DNA from: Petrolisthes cinctipes
Lineage: Eukaryota > Arthropoda > Malacostraca > Decapoda > Porcellanidae
Length of the DNA: 64,000 nucleotides
Direction: 5' to 3'
NCBI GenBank assembly: GCA_033782935.1
Contig: JAWQEG010000509.1
Coordinates: 948,501-1,012,500 of the forward strand
The notes below the pieces were generated by a model. That model ran no database searches. It was not told the DNA's origin and saw only the letters and a list, made by a program, of their open reading frames with translations. Positions within the stretch are counted from its first letter, which is position 1. The number at the start of each line of letters is the position of its first letter. The position numbers and the translations under genes are program-made. Shown here piece by piece: positions 51,530-63,775 of the stretch.

Positions 51530-53288
51530 TCAAATTCAGACTCAAAACACCCGAATATTCGATATTTTTGGGTCCCAAAAGCCATCTGTACATGCATACT
51601 CCGTGTTAGAGTATTTTTAAAATACAGGCTTAAAACATGCTGTAAATCGATATTTTAGCTGCCCAAAGTCTATATGTGTATGCATCTTCTGTACCTGTCT
51701 ATATCTTAAATTCAGGTTCAAAACACTCGAAAATTCGATATTTTTGAGTCCCAGAAGCAATCTGTACATGCCTACTTCTTGCTAGAAAGTTTTCACGATA
51801 CAGACCCAAAACATGCTCAAAATCGATATTTTGGGTGCCCAATGTCGATATGTGCATGCATCTTCTGTACCCGTTTATATCTCAAATAGAGGCTCAAAAC
51901 ACCCGAAAATTCAATGTTTTTGGGTCCCAGGAACGATCTGTACGTGCATACTCCGTGTTAATGTATTTTAAAAATACAGGCCCAAAACATGCTGAAAATC
52001 GATATTTTGGGTGCCCAAAGTCAATATGTGTATGCATCGTCTGTACCCGTCTATATCCCAAATTCAGGTTCAAAACACTCGAAAATTCGACATTTTTGGG
52101 TCCTAGAAGCGACCTGTACATGCCTACTCCTTGCTAGAATGTTTTCAAGATACAGACCCAAAACATGCTTTAAATCGATATTTTAGGTGCAAAAAGTCGA
52201 TATGTGCATGCATCCTCTGTACCCGGTTATATCCCAAATTCTGGCTCAATACCCACGAAAATTCGATATTTTTTTGTCCCAGAAGCGATCTCTACATGCC
52301 TACTCAGTGCTAGAATATTTTCAAATTATACGCCCAAAACATACTAAAAATCGATATTTTGGGTGCCAAAGTCGATATGTGCATGCATCTTCTGTACCCG
52401 TTTATATCTCAAATTCAGACTCAAAACTCCCGAATATTCGATATTTTTGGGTCTCAAAAGCCATCTGTACATGCATACTCTGTGTTAGAGTGTTTTTAAA
52501 ATGCAGGCCCATAACATGCTGAAAATTGATATTTTAGGTGCACAAAGTCAATATGTTTATGCATTCTCTGTACCCGGTTATATCTTAAATTCAGGCTCAA
52601 AACACCAGAAAATTCAATATTTTTTGGTCCCAGAAGCGATCTGTACATGCCTACTCAGTGCTAGAATGTTTAAAAAAAAAAGGCTCAGAACATGCTAAAA
52701 ATCGATATTTTTGGTGCCCAAAGTCGATATGTGCATGCATCTTCCCGTACCCGTTTATATCTCAAATTCAGGCTCAAAACACCCAAAAAATCGATATTTT
52801 TGTGTCCCAGAAGCGATCTGTACTTGTCTACTCCGTGTTAGAGTATTTTAAAAATACAGGCCCAAAATATGCTAAAAATCGATATTTTGGGTGCCCAAAG
52901 TCAATATGTGTATGCATCTTCTGTACCCGTCTATATACCAAATTCAGGTTCAAAACACCAGAAAATTCGATATTTTGGGGTCCAAGAAGCGACCTGTACA
53001 TGCCTACTCCTTGCTAGACTGTTTTCAAGATACAGACCCAAAACATGCTTTAAATCGATATTTTAGGTGCAAAAAGTCGATATGTGCATGCATCCTCTGT
53101 ACCCGGTTATATCCCAAATTCTGGCTCAAAACCCACGAAAATTCGATATTTTTTTGTCCCAGAAGCGATCTGTACATGCCTACTCAGTGCTAGAATATTT
53201 TCAAATTATACGCCCAAAACATACTAAAAATCGATATTTTGGGTTCCAAAGTCGATATGTGCATGCATCTTCTGTACCCGTTTACATC
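51530..53288 (+). repeat. 1,759-bp decamer higher-order repeat, copy 1
   Basis: Bases 51,530-53,375 match 53,289-55,134 at a constant 1,759 bp (ten monomers). The only difference I found is cgatctgtacg (51,936) against cgatatgtacg (53,695). Both copies keep rare features such as an A10 run in gtttaaaaaaaaaaggctc, cttcccgtacccg, and gacctgtacatgc. This is the most recent large duplication in the window, unless it is an assembly duplication. Confidence 0.9.
51989..53066 (+). repeat. Pentamer (880-bp) substructure within the decamer
   Basis: Within one decamer, 51,989-52,330 resembles 52,869-53,210 at a shift of 880 bp. Both have gtcaatatgtgtatgcatc, gcgacctgtacatgcctac, catgctttaaatcg, catcctctgtacccgg, gatatttttttgtccc and the caaattatacg tail. 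They differ at several sites (cgacatttttgggtcctag against cgatattttggggtccaag), so the pentamer duplication came before the decamer one. Confidence 0.75.
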
Positions 53289-55047
53289 TCAAATTCAGAC
53301 TCAAAACACCCGAATATTCGATATTTTTGGGTCCCAAAAGCCATCTGTACATGCATACTCCGTGTTAGAGTATTTTTAAAATACAGGCTTAAAACATGCT
53401 GTAAATCGATATTTTAGCTGCCCAAAGTCTATATGTGTATGCATCTTCTGTACCTGTCTATATCTTAAATTCAGGTTCAAAACACTCGAAAATTCGATAT
53501 TTTTGAGTCCCAGAAGCAATCTGTACATGCCTACTTCTTGCTAGAAAGTTTTCACGATACAGACCCAAAACATGCTCAAAATCGATATTTTGGGTGCCCA
53601 ATGTCGATATGTGCATGCATCTTCTGTACCCGTTTATATCTCAAATAGAGGCTCAAAACACCCGAAAATTCAATGTTTTTGGGTCCCAGGAACGATATGT
53701 ACGTGCATACTCCGTGTTAATGTATTTTAAAAATACAGGCCCAAAACATGCTGAAAATCGATATTTTGGGTGCCCAAAGTCAATATGTGTATGCATCGTC
53801 TGTACCCGTCTATATCCCAAATTCAGGTTCAAAACACTCGAAAATTCGACATTTTTGGGTCCTAGAAGCGACCTGTACATGCCTACTCCTTGCTAGAATG
53901 TTTTCAAGATACAGACCCAAAACATGCTTTAAATCGATATTTTAGGTGCAAAAAGTCGATATGTGCATGCATCCTCTGTACCCGGTTATATCCCAAATTC
54001 TGGCTCAATACCCACGAAAATTCGATATTTTTTTGTCCCAGAAGCGATCTCTACATGCCTACTCAGTGCTAGAATATTTTCAAATTATACGCCCAAAACA
54101 TACTAAAAATCGATATTTTGGGTGCCAAAGTCGATATGTGCATGCATCTTCTGTACCCGTTTATATCTCAAATTCAGACTCAAAACTCCCGAATATTCGA
54201 TATTTTTGGGTCTCAAAAGCCATCTGTACATGCATACTCTGTGTTAGAGTGTTTTTAAAATGCAGGCCCATAACATGCTGAAAATTGATATTTTAGGTGC
54301 ACAAAGTCAATATGTTTATGCATTCTCTGTACCCGGTTATATCTTAAATTCAGGCTCAAAACACCAGAAAATTCAATATTTTTTGGTCCCAGAAGCGATC
54401 TGTACATGCCTACTCAGTGCTAGAATGTTTAAAAAAAAAAGGCTCAGAACATGCTAAAAATCGATATTTTTGGTGCCCAAAGTCGATATGTGCATGCATC
54501 TTCCCGTACCCGTTTATATCTCAAATTCAGGCTCAAAACACCCAAAAAATCGATATTTTTGTGTCCCAGAAGCGATCTGTACTTGTCTACTCCGTGTTAG
54601 AGTATTTTAAAAATACAGGCCCAAAATATGCTAAAAATCGATATTTTGGGTGCCCAAAGTCAATATGTGTATGCATCTTCTGTACCCGTCTATATACCAA
54701 ATTCAGGTTCAAAACACCAGAAAATTCGATATTTTGGGGTCCAAGAAGCGACCTGTACATGCCTACTCCTTGCTAGACTGTTTTCAAGATACAGACCCAA
54801 AACATGCTTTAAATCGATATTTTAGGTGCAAAAAGTCGATATGTGCATGCATCCTCTGTACCCGGTTATATCCCAAATTCTGGCTCAAAACCCACGAAAA
54901 TTCGATATTTTTTTGTCCCAGAAGCGATCTGTACATGCCTACTCAGTGCTAGAATATTTTCAAATTATACGCCCAAAACATACTAAAAATCGATATTTTG
55001 GGTTCCAAAGTCGATATGTGCATGCATCTTCTGTACCCGTTTACATC
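53289..55047 (+). repeat. 1,759-bp decamer higher-order repeat, copy 2
   Basis: Tandem partner of 51,530-53,288. Matching sequence continues into 55,048-55,134, the start of a third copy, before the tail changes from gtatttttaaaatacaggctt to gtattttcaaaatacaggcct type. Both copies contain two pentamer halves about 880 bp apart. Confidence 0.9.
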
Positions 55048-55661
55048 TCAAATTCAGACTCAAAACACCCGAATATTCGATATTTTTGGGTCCCAAAAGC
55101 CATCTGTACATGCATACTCCGTGTTAGAGTATTTTCAAAATACAGGCCTAAAACATGATGTAAATCGATATTTAAGATGCCCAAAGTCAATATGTGTATG
55201 CATCTTCTGTACCCGTCTATATCCCAAATTCAGGTTCAAAACACTCGAAAATTCGATATTTTTGGGTCCCAGAAGCAATCTGTACATGCTTACTTCTTGC
55301 TAGAAAGTTTTCAAGATACAGACCCAAAACATGCTCAAAATCGATATTTTAGGTGCAAAAAGTCGATATGTACATGCATCTTCTGTAATCGTTTATATCT
55401 CAAATTCAGGCTCAAAAATCCGAAAATTCGATATTTTTGTGTCCCAGAAGCGATCTGTACATGCATACTCTGTGTTAGAGTGTTTTTAAAATGCAGGCCC
55501 ATAACATGCTGAAAATTGATATTTTAGGTGCACAAAGTCAATATGTGCATGCATTCTCTGTACCCGGTTATATCTTAAATTCAGGCTCAAAAAACCAGAA
55601 AATTCAATATTTTTGGGTCCTAGAAGCGATCTGTACATGCCTACTCAGTGCTAGAATGTTT

Positions 55662-55830
55662 TCAAAATAGAGGCTCAGAACATGCTAAAAATCGATATTT
55701 TAGGTGCCCAAAGTCGATATGTGCATGCATCTTCCGTACCCGTTTATATCTCAAATTCAGGCTCAAAACATCCAAAAAATCGATATTTTTGTGTCCCAGA
55801 AGCGATCTGTACTTGTCTACTCCGTGTTAG
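55662..55830 (+). repeat. Monomer block copied at +879 bp, copy 1
   Basis: Shares caaaatagaggctcagaac, cttccgtacccgttta, aacatccaaaaaatcg and gtacttgtctactcc with 56,541-56,709. The five-monomer offset cuts across the 1,054-bp hexamer period, showing overlapping duplication events of different size. Confidence 0.78.
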
Positions 55831-57600
55831 AGTATTTTTAAAATACAGACCCAAAACATGCTCAAAATCGATATTTTAAGTGCAAAAAGTCGATATGTGC
55901 ATGCATCTTCTGTACCCGTTTATATCTCAAATTCAGGCTCAAAACTCCGAAATTTCGATATTTTTGGGTCCCTTAAGCGATCTGTACATGCATACTCCGT
56001 GTTAATGTATTTTCAAAATACAGGCCCAAAACATGCTGAAAATCGATATTTTAGGTGCCCAAAGTCAATATGTGTATGCATCTTCTGTACCCGTCTATAT
56101 CCCAAATTCAGGTTCAAAACACCAGAAAATTCGATATTTTGGGGTCCAAGAAGCGACCTGTACATGCCTACTCCTTGCTAGACTGTTTTCAAGATACAGA
56201 CCCAAAACATGCTTTAAATCGATATTTTAGGTGCAAAAAGTCGATATGTGCATGCATCCTCTGTACCCGGTTATATCCCAAATTCTGGCTCAAAACCCAC
56301 GAAAATTCGATATTTTTTTGTCCCAGAAGCGATCTGTACATGCCTACTCAGTGCTAGAATATTTTCAAATTATACGCCGAAAACATACTAAAAATCGATA
56401 TTTTGGGTGCCAAAGTCGATATGTGCATGCATCTTCTGTACCTGTTTATATCTCAAATTCAGGCTCAAAACACCCAAAAAATCGATATCTTTGTGTTCCA
56501 GAAGCGATCTGTACATGTCTACACCGTGTTAGAGTATTTTCAAAATAGAGGCTCAGAACATGCTAAAAATCGATATTTTAGGTGCCCAAAGTCGATATGT
56601 GCATGCATCTTCCGTACCCGTTTATATCTCAAATTCAGGCTCAAAACATCCAAAAAATCGATATTTTTGTGTCCCAGAAGCGATCTGTACTTGTCTACTC
56701 CGTGTTAGAGTATTTTAAAAATACAGGCCCAAAATATGCTCAAAATCGATATTTTGGGTGCTCAAAGTCGATATGTGCATGCATCTTCTGTACCTGTTTA
56801 TGTCTCAAATTCAGACTCAAAACACCCGAATATTCGATATTTTTGGGTCTCAAAAGCCATCTGTACGTGCATACTCCGTGTTAGAGTATTTTTAAAATAC
56901 AGACCCAAAACATGCTCAAAATCGATATTTTAAGTGCAAAAAGACGATATGTGCATGCATCTTCTGTACCCGTTTATATCTCAAATTCAGGCTCAAAACT
57001 CCGAAATTTCGATATTTTTGGGTCCCTTAAGCGATCTGTACATGCATACTCCGTGTTAATGTATTTTCAAAATACAGGCCCAAAACATGCTGAAAATCGA
57101 TATTTTAGGTGCCCAAAGTCAATATGTGTATGCATCTTCTGTACCCGTCTATATCCCAAATTCAGGTTCAAAACACCAGAAAATTCGATATTTTGGGGTC
57201 CAAGAAGCGACCTGTACATGCCTACTCCTTGCTAGAATGTTTTCAAGATACAGACCCAAAACATGCTTTAAATCGATATTTTAGGTGCAAAAAGTCGATA
57301 TGTGCATGCATCCTCTGTACCCGGTTATATCCCAAATTCTGGCTCAAAACCCACTAAAATTCGATATTTTTTTGTCCCAGAAGCGATCTGTACATGCCTA
57401 CTCAGTGCTAGAATATTTTCAAATTATACGCCCAAAACATACTAAAAATCGATATTTTGGGTGCCAAAGTCGATATGTGCATGCATCTTCTGTACCTGTT
57501 TATATCTCAAATTCAGGCTCAAAACACCCAAAAAATCGATATCTTTGTGTTCCAGAAGCGATCTGTACATGTCTACACCGTGTTAGAGTATTTTCAAAAT
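55818..57600 (+). repeat. Hexamer higher-order repeat (1,054 bp), 1.7 copies
   Basis: 55,818-56,546 matches 56,872-57,600 at 1,054 bp (six monomers), giving one complete unit (55,818-56,871) and a partial second. Marks shared by the copies are ccgaaatttcgatattt, ttaagcgatctgtacatgc with gttaatgtattttc, gatattttggggtccaag, cctgtttatatctc and atctttgtgttccag. Differences are few (tagactg against tagaatg; cccacgaaaa against cccactaaaa; gccgaaaac against gcccaaaac). Confidence 0.85.
56541..56709 (+). repeat. Monomer block copied at +879 bp, copy 2
   Basis: Partner of 55,662-55,830. It sits exactly where the second hexamer copy would need a different monomer, so it breaks the hexamer pattern. It is probably a replacement that came after or alongside the hexamer duplication. 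Confidence 0.75.
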
Positions 57601-59859
57601 GCAGGCCCAAAACATGCTCAAAATCGATATTTTTGGTGCCCAAAGTCGATATGTGCATGCATCTTCTGTACCCGTTTATATCTCAAATTCAGACTCAAAA
57701 CACCCGAATATTCGATATTTTTGGGTCCCAAAAGCCATCTGTACATGCATACTGCGTGTTAGAGTATTTTCAAAATACAGGCCTAAAACATGATGTAAAT
57801 CGATATTTAAGATGCCCAAAGTCAATATGTGTATGCATCTTCTGTACCCGTCTATATCCCAAATTCAGGTTCAAAACACTCGAAAATTCGATATTTTTGG
57901 GTCCCATAAGCAATCTGTACATGCCTACTCCTTGCTAGAATTTTTTCAAGATATAGACCCAAAACATGCTCAAAATCGATATTTTAGGTGCAAAAAGTCG
58001 ATATGTGCATGCATCTTCTGTACTCGTTTATATCTCAAATTCAGGCTCAAAACTCCGAAAATTCGATATTTTTGGGTCCCAAAAGCCATCTGTACATGCA
58101 TACTCCGTGTTAGAGTATTTTTAAAATACAGGCTTAAAACATGCTGTAAATCGATATTTTAGCTGCCCAAAGTCTATATGTGTATGCATCTTCTGTACCT
58201 GTCTATATCTTAAATTCAGGTTCAAAACACTCGAAAATTCGATATTTTTGAGTCCCAGAAGCAATCTGTACATGCCTACTTCTTGCTAGAAAGTTTTCAT
58301 GATACAGACCCAAAACATGCTCAAAATCGATATTTTGGGTGCCCAAGGTCGATATGTGTATGCATCGTCTGTACCCGTCTATATCCCAAATTCAGGTTCA
58401 AAACACCAGAAAATTCGATATTTTGGGGTCCCAGAAGCGACCTGTACATGCCTACTCCTTGCTAGAATGTTTTCAAGATACAGACCCAAAACATGCTTTA
58501 AATCGATATTTTAGGTGCAAAAAGTCGATATGTGCATGCATCCTCTGTACCCGGTTATATCCCAAATTCTGGCTCAAACCCACGAAAATTCGATATTTTT
58601 TTGTCCCAGAAGCGATCTGTACATGCCTACTCAGTGCTAGAATATTTTCAAATTATACGCCCAAAACATACTAAAAATCGATATTTTGGGTGTCTCTAAG
58701 TCGATATGTGAATGCATCTTCTGTACCCGTTTATATCTCAAATTCAGGCTCAAAACACCCAAAAAATCGATATTGTTGTGTCCCTGAAGCGAACTGTACA
58801 TACATACTCCGTGTTAGAGTATTTTCAAAATACAGGCCCAAAACATGCTGAAAATAGATATTTTAGCTGCCCAAAGTCAATATGTGTATGCATCTTCTGA
58901 ACCCGTCTATATCTCAAATTCAGGTTCAAAACACCCGAAAATTCGATATTTTTGGGTCCCAAAAGCGATCTGTACATGCCTACTCCGTGTTAGAGTATTT
59001 TCAAAATACAGGCCCAAAACATGCTCAAAATCGTTATTTTAGGTGCCCAAAGACGATATGTGCATGCATCTTCTGTATCCATCTATATCCTAAATTCAGG
59101 TTCAAAACACCAGAAAATTCAATATTTTGGGGTCCCAGAAGCGATCTGTACATGCCTACTCTTTGCTAGAATTTTTTAAAGATACAGACCCAAAACATGC
59201 TCAAAATCGATATTTTAGGTGCAAAAAGTGGATATGTGCATGCTTCTTCTGTACCCGTTTATATCTCAAATTCAGGCTAAAAACACCCGAAAATTCAATA
59301 TTTTTGGGTCCCAGAAGCGATCTGTACGTGCATATTCCGTGTTAGAGTGTTTTTTATATTCAGGCCCAAAACATGCTGAAAATCGATATTTTAGGTGCCC
59401 AAAGTCAATATGTGTATGCATCTTCTGTACCCGTGTATATCCCAAATTCAGGTTCAAAACACTCGAAAATTCTATATGTTCGGGTCCCAGAAGCAATTCG
59501 TACATGCCTGCTTCTTGTTAGAATGTTTTCAAGATACACACCCAAAACATGCTCAAAATCGATATTTTAGGTGCAAAAAGTCGATATGTGCATGCAACCT
59601 CTGTACCCGTTTATATCTCAAATTCAGGCTCAAAACACCCGAAAATAAAATATTTTTTTTGTCCCCGAAGCGATTTGTACATGCCTACTCCGTGTTAGAG
59701 TATTTTCAAAATACAGGCCCAAAACATGCTTTAAATCGATATTTTAGGTCCCCAAAGTCGATATGTGCATGCATCTTTTGTATCCGTCTATATTCCAAAT
59801 TCAGGTTCAAAACACCCGAAAATTCGATATTTTTGGGTTCCAGAAGGGATCTGTACATA

Positions 59860-60205
59860 CCTACTCCATGCTAGAATGTTTTCAAGATACAGACCTAAAA
59901 CATGCCCAAAATCGATATTTTAGGTTCAAGAAGTCAATATGTGCATGCATCTTCAGTTCCGGTTTATATCTCAAATTCAGGCTCAAAACGCCCGAAAATT
60001 CGATATTTTTTGGTCCCAGAAGCGATCTGTACATGCCTACTCAGTGCTAGAATAATTTCAAGATATTGGCCCAAAACATGCTTAAAATCGATATTTTGGG
60101 TGCCCAAAGTCGAAATGTGCATGCATGCTCTGTACCCGTTTATATTTCAAATTCAGGCTCAAAACACCCGAAAATTCGATATTTTTGTGTAAGAGAATCG
60201 ATCTG
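59860..60205 (+). repeat. Old block repeated at +2,111 bp, copy 1
   Basis: Matches 61,971-62,316 at 2,111 bp (12 monomers). Shared private marks are catgcccaaaatcg, ttcaagaagtc or gcaagaagtc, catcttcagt, aaaacgcccgaaaa, taatttcaagatattggccc and gtcgaaatgtgcatgcatgc. There are more differences than in the internal repeats, indicating an older duplication. Confidence 0.75.
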
Positions 60206-61970
60206 TATATGCCTACTCCGTTTTTAAGTATTTTCAAAATACATGCCCAAAACATGCTGAAATTCGATATTTTAGGTGCCCATAGTCGATATGTACATGC
60301 ATCTTTAGTATCCGTTAATATCTCAAATTCAAGCTCAAAACACCCGAAAATTCGGTGTTTTTGGGTCCCAGAAGCGATCTGTACATGCCTACTTCTTACT
60401 AGAATGTTTTCAAGAAACAGACCCAAATCAAGCTGAAAATCGATATTTTAGGTGCAAAAAGTCGATATGTGCATGTATCATCAGTACCAGTTTATATCTC
60501 AAATTCAGGCTCAAAACACCCGAATATTCAATAGTTTTAGGTTCCAGAAGCGATCTGTACATGTCTACTCAGTGCTAGAATGTTTTTAAAATATAGGTTT
60601 AAAACATGCTAAAAATTTATATTATAGGTGTCCCAAGTCGATATGTGCATGCATCTTCAGTATCCGTTTATATCTCAAATTCAGGCTCAAAACACCCGAA
60701 AATTCGATATTTTTGGGTCCCAGAAGCGATCTGTACATGCCTACTCAGTGCTAGAATAATTTCAAGATATTAGCCCAAAACATGCTAAAAATCGATATTT
60801 TGGGTGCCCAAAGTCGAAATGTGCATGCATGCTCTGTACCCGTTTATATTTCAAATTCAAGCTCTAAACACCCGAAAAGTCAATATTTTTGGGTTCCAGA
60901 AGCGATCTGTACATGCCTACTCAGTGCTAGAATGTTTTTAAAATATAGGTTTAAAACATGCTAAAAATATATATTTTAGGTTTCCCAAGTCGATATGTGC
61001 ATGCATCTTCTGTACCCGTTTATATCTTAAATTTAGGCTCAAAACACCCGAAAATTCGATATTTTTGGGTCCCAGAAGCGATGTGTGCTTGCCTACTCCG
61101 TGTTAGAGTATTTTCAAAATACAGGCCCAATATATGCAGAAAATCGATATTTTAGGTATCCAAAGACAATATGTGCATACATCTTCTGTACCCGTTTATA
61201 ACTCAAATTCAGGCACAAAACACCCGAAAATTCAATATTTTTGGGTCCCAGAAGCGATTTGTACATGCCTACTCCGTGTTAGAGCATTTTCAAAATACAG
61301 GCCCAAAACATGCTGAAAATCAATATTTTAGGTGCCCAAAGTCAATATGTGCCTGCTTCTTCTGTACCCGATTATATATCAAATTCGGGCTCAAAATATC
61401 CGAAAATTCGATATTTTGAGTCCCAGAAGCGATCTGTACATGCCTACTTCGTGTTAGAGTATTTTCAAAATAAAGGCCCAAAACATGCTAAAAATCGATA
61501 TTTTTGGTGCCCAAAGTCGATATGTGCATGCATTATCTGTACCCGTTTATATCTCAAATTCAGGCTCAAAACATCCTAAAATTCGGTATTTTTGTGTCCT
61601 AGAAGAGATCTGTACATCCCTACTCCATGCTAGAATGTTTTCAAGATACAGACACAAAACATGCTCAAAATCGATATTTTAGGTGCAAAAAGTCGATATG
61701 TGCATGTATCTTCAGTACCGGTTTATATCTCAAATTCAGGCTCAAAACACCCGAATATTCAATAGTTTTAGGTTCCAGAAGCGATCTGTATATGTCTACT
61801 CAGTGCTAGAATGTTTTTAAAATATAGGTTTAAAACATGCTAAAAATTTATATTTTAGGTGTCAAAAGTCGATATGTGCATGCATCTTCTGTACTCGTTT
61901 ATATCTCAAATTCAGTCTCAAAACACCCGAAAATTCGATATTTTTTGGTCCCAGAAGCGACCTGTATATG

Positions 61971-62316
61971 CCTACTCCATGCTAGAATGTTTTCAAGATA
62001 CAGACCCAAAACATGCCCAAAATCGATATTTTAGGTGCAAGAAGTCGATATGTGCATGCATCTTCAGTACCCGTTTTTATCTCAAATTCAGGCTCAAAAC
62101 GCCCGAAAAATCGATATTTTTGGGTCCCAGAAGCAATCTGTACATGCCTACTCAGTGCTAGAATAATTTCAAGATATTGGCCCAAAACATGCTAAAAATC
62201 GATATTTTGGGAGCCCAAAGTCGAAATGTGCATGCATGCTCTGTACCCGTTTATATTTCAAATTCAGGCTCAAAACACCCGAAAATTCGATATTTTTGAA
62301 TCCCAGAAGCGATCTG
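61971..62316 (+). repeat. Old block repeated at +2,111 bp, copy 2
   Basis: Partner of 59,860-60,205. Further right the correspondence continues with other offsets: 60,948 to 62,711 (+1,763, ten monomers; taggtttaaaacatgc with aaatatatattttagg) and 61,472 to 62,883 (+1,411, eight monomers). Whole monomers have been lost between the two blocks. Confidence 0.72.
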
Positions 62317-62340
62317 TACATGCCTACTCCGTGTTAGAAT

Positions 62341-62375
62341 ATTTTTAAAATACAGGATAAAAAAAAATATGCTCA
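62341..62375 (+). repeat. Altered monomer junction with A9 run
   Basis: The expected tacaggcccaaaacatgct junction is replaced by tacaggat, a run of nine A and tatgct. It is a simple-sequence expansion at the monomer junction, seen only here in this form. A different A10 run occurs in the decamer copies at 52,672 and 54,431. Confidence 0.75.
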
Positions 62376-63537
62376 AAATCGATATTTTAGGTGCCCTTAG
62401 TCGATATGTACATGCATCTTCAGTATCCGTTAATATCTCAAATTCAAGCTCAAAACACCCGAAAATTCGGTATTTTTGGGTCCCAGAAGCGATCTGTACA
62501 TGCCTACTTCTTGCTAGAATGTTTTCAAGATACAGACCCAAAACATGCTAAAAATCGATATTTTGTGTGCCCAAAGTCGAAGTGTGCATGCATGCTTTGT
62601 ACCCGTTTATATTTCAAATTCAAGCTCTAAACACCCGAAAAGTCAATATTTTTGTGTTCCAGAAGCGATCTGTACATGCCTACTCAGTGCTAGAATGTTT
62701 TTAAAATATAGGTTTAAAACATGCTAAAAATATATATTTTAGGTTTCCCAAGTCGATATGTGCATGCATCTTCTGTACCCGTTTATATCTTAAATCTTGG
62801 CTCAAAACACCCGAAAATTCGATATTTTGGGTCCCAGAAGCGATCTTTACATGCCTACTTCGTGTTAGAGTATTTTCAAAATAAAGGCCCAAAACATACT
62901 AAAAATCGATATTTTTGGTGCCCAAAGTCGATATGTGCATGCATTATCTGTACCCGTTTATATATCAAATTCAGGCTCAAAACAACCTAAAATTCGGAAT
63001 TTTTATGTCCCAGAAGCGATCTGTACATCCCTACTCCATGCTAGAATGTTTTCAAGATACAGACCCAAAACATGCTCAAAATCGATATTTTAGGTGCAAA
63101 AAGTCGATATGTGCTTGCATCTTCAGTGCCCGTTTATATCTTAAATTCAGGCTTAAAACACCCAAAAATTCAATATTCTTGGGTCCCCGAAGCGATCTGT
63201 ACATGTCTACTCAGTGCTAGAATGTTTTCAAATATAGGCTTAAAACATACTAAAAATCAATATTTTACATATCCAAAGTCGATATAAACATACATCTTTT
63301 GTACCTGTTTATATCCCAAATTCATGCTCAAAACACCCGAAAATTCAAAAATTTTGGGTCCCAAAAGCAATCTGTTAATGCCTACTGAGTGATAGAATAT
63401 TTTCAAAATATAGGCCCAAAACATGCTAAAAATCGATATTTTAGGTGCCCAATGTCGATATGTGCATGCATCTTCTGTACCCGTTTATATCTCAAATTCA
63501 GGCTCAAAACACCCGAAAAATCGATATTTTTGGGTTC

Positions 63538-63603
63538 CAGAACCGATCTGTACATGTCTACTCAGTGCTACAGAAGCGATCTGTACATGCCTACTCCGTG
63601 TTA
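63538..63603 (+). repeat. 33-bp direct duplication inside one monomer
   Basis: Bases 63,538-63,570 and 63,571-63,603 are adjacent 33-bp copies beginning cagaaccgatctg and cagaagcgatctg; they agree at 29 of 33 positions. The first ends in the cagtgcta tail type and the second in the ccgtgtta tail type. The two halves therefore come from different monomer subtypes. The monomer is lengthened to about 209 bp, the only case of this size noticed. Confidence 0.88.
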
Positions 63604-63756
63604 GAGAATGTTTTAAAAATACAGGCACTAAATATGATAAAAATCGATATTTTGGGTGCCCAAAGTCAATATGTGCATGCAATTTCTGTACCCGTTTATA
63701 TCTCAAATTCAGGCTCAAAACAACGGAAAATTCAATATTTTTGGGTCCCAGAAGCG

Positions 63757-63775
63757 ATATATACAGTACAAACAT
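63757..63775 (+). repeat. 9-bp insertion in monomer (tacagtac microduplication)
   Basis: The usual gaagcgatctgtacatgcc reads gaagcgatatatacagtacaaacatgcc here, in two parts: an atatatacagtac run and then aaacatgcc. The extra bases look like a local slip around the short tac/gtac motifs. It is found once in the window. Confidence 0.75.

Larger units (their letters stand above)
55135..58660 (+). repeat. Segment rich in the caaattatacg-tail monomer
   Basis: About 20 monomers containing the hexamer and pentamer copies above. Marker tails lie at 56,366, 57,420 and 58,649. The block at 57,610-57,900 resembles 55,010-55,270, including the rare gatatttaagatgccc at 55,169 and 57,804. The block at 58,090-58,320 resembles 51,590-51,810 (tagctgcccaaagtctata and ttgagtcccagaagc). 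Copies of the decamer components have therefore been dispersed into this segment. Confidence 0.75.
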
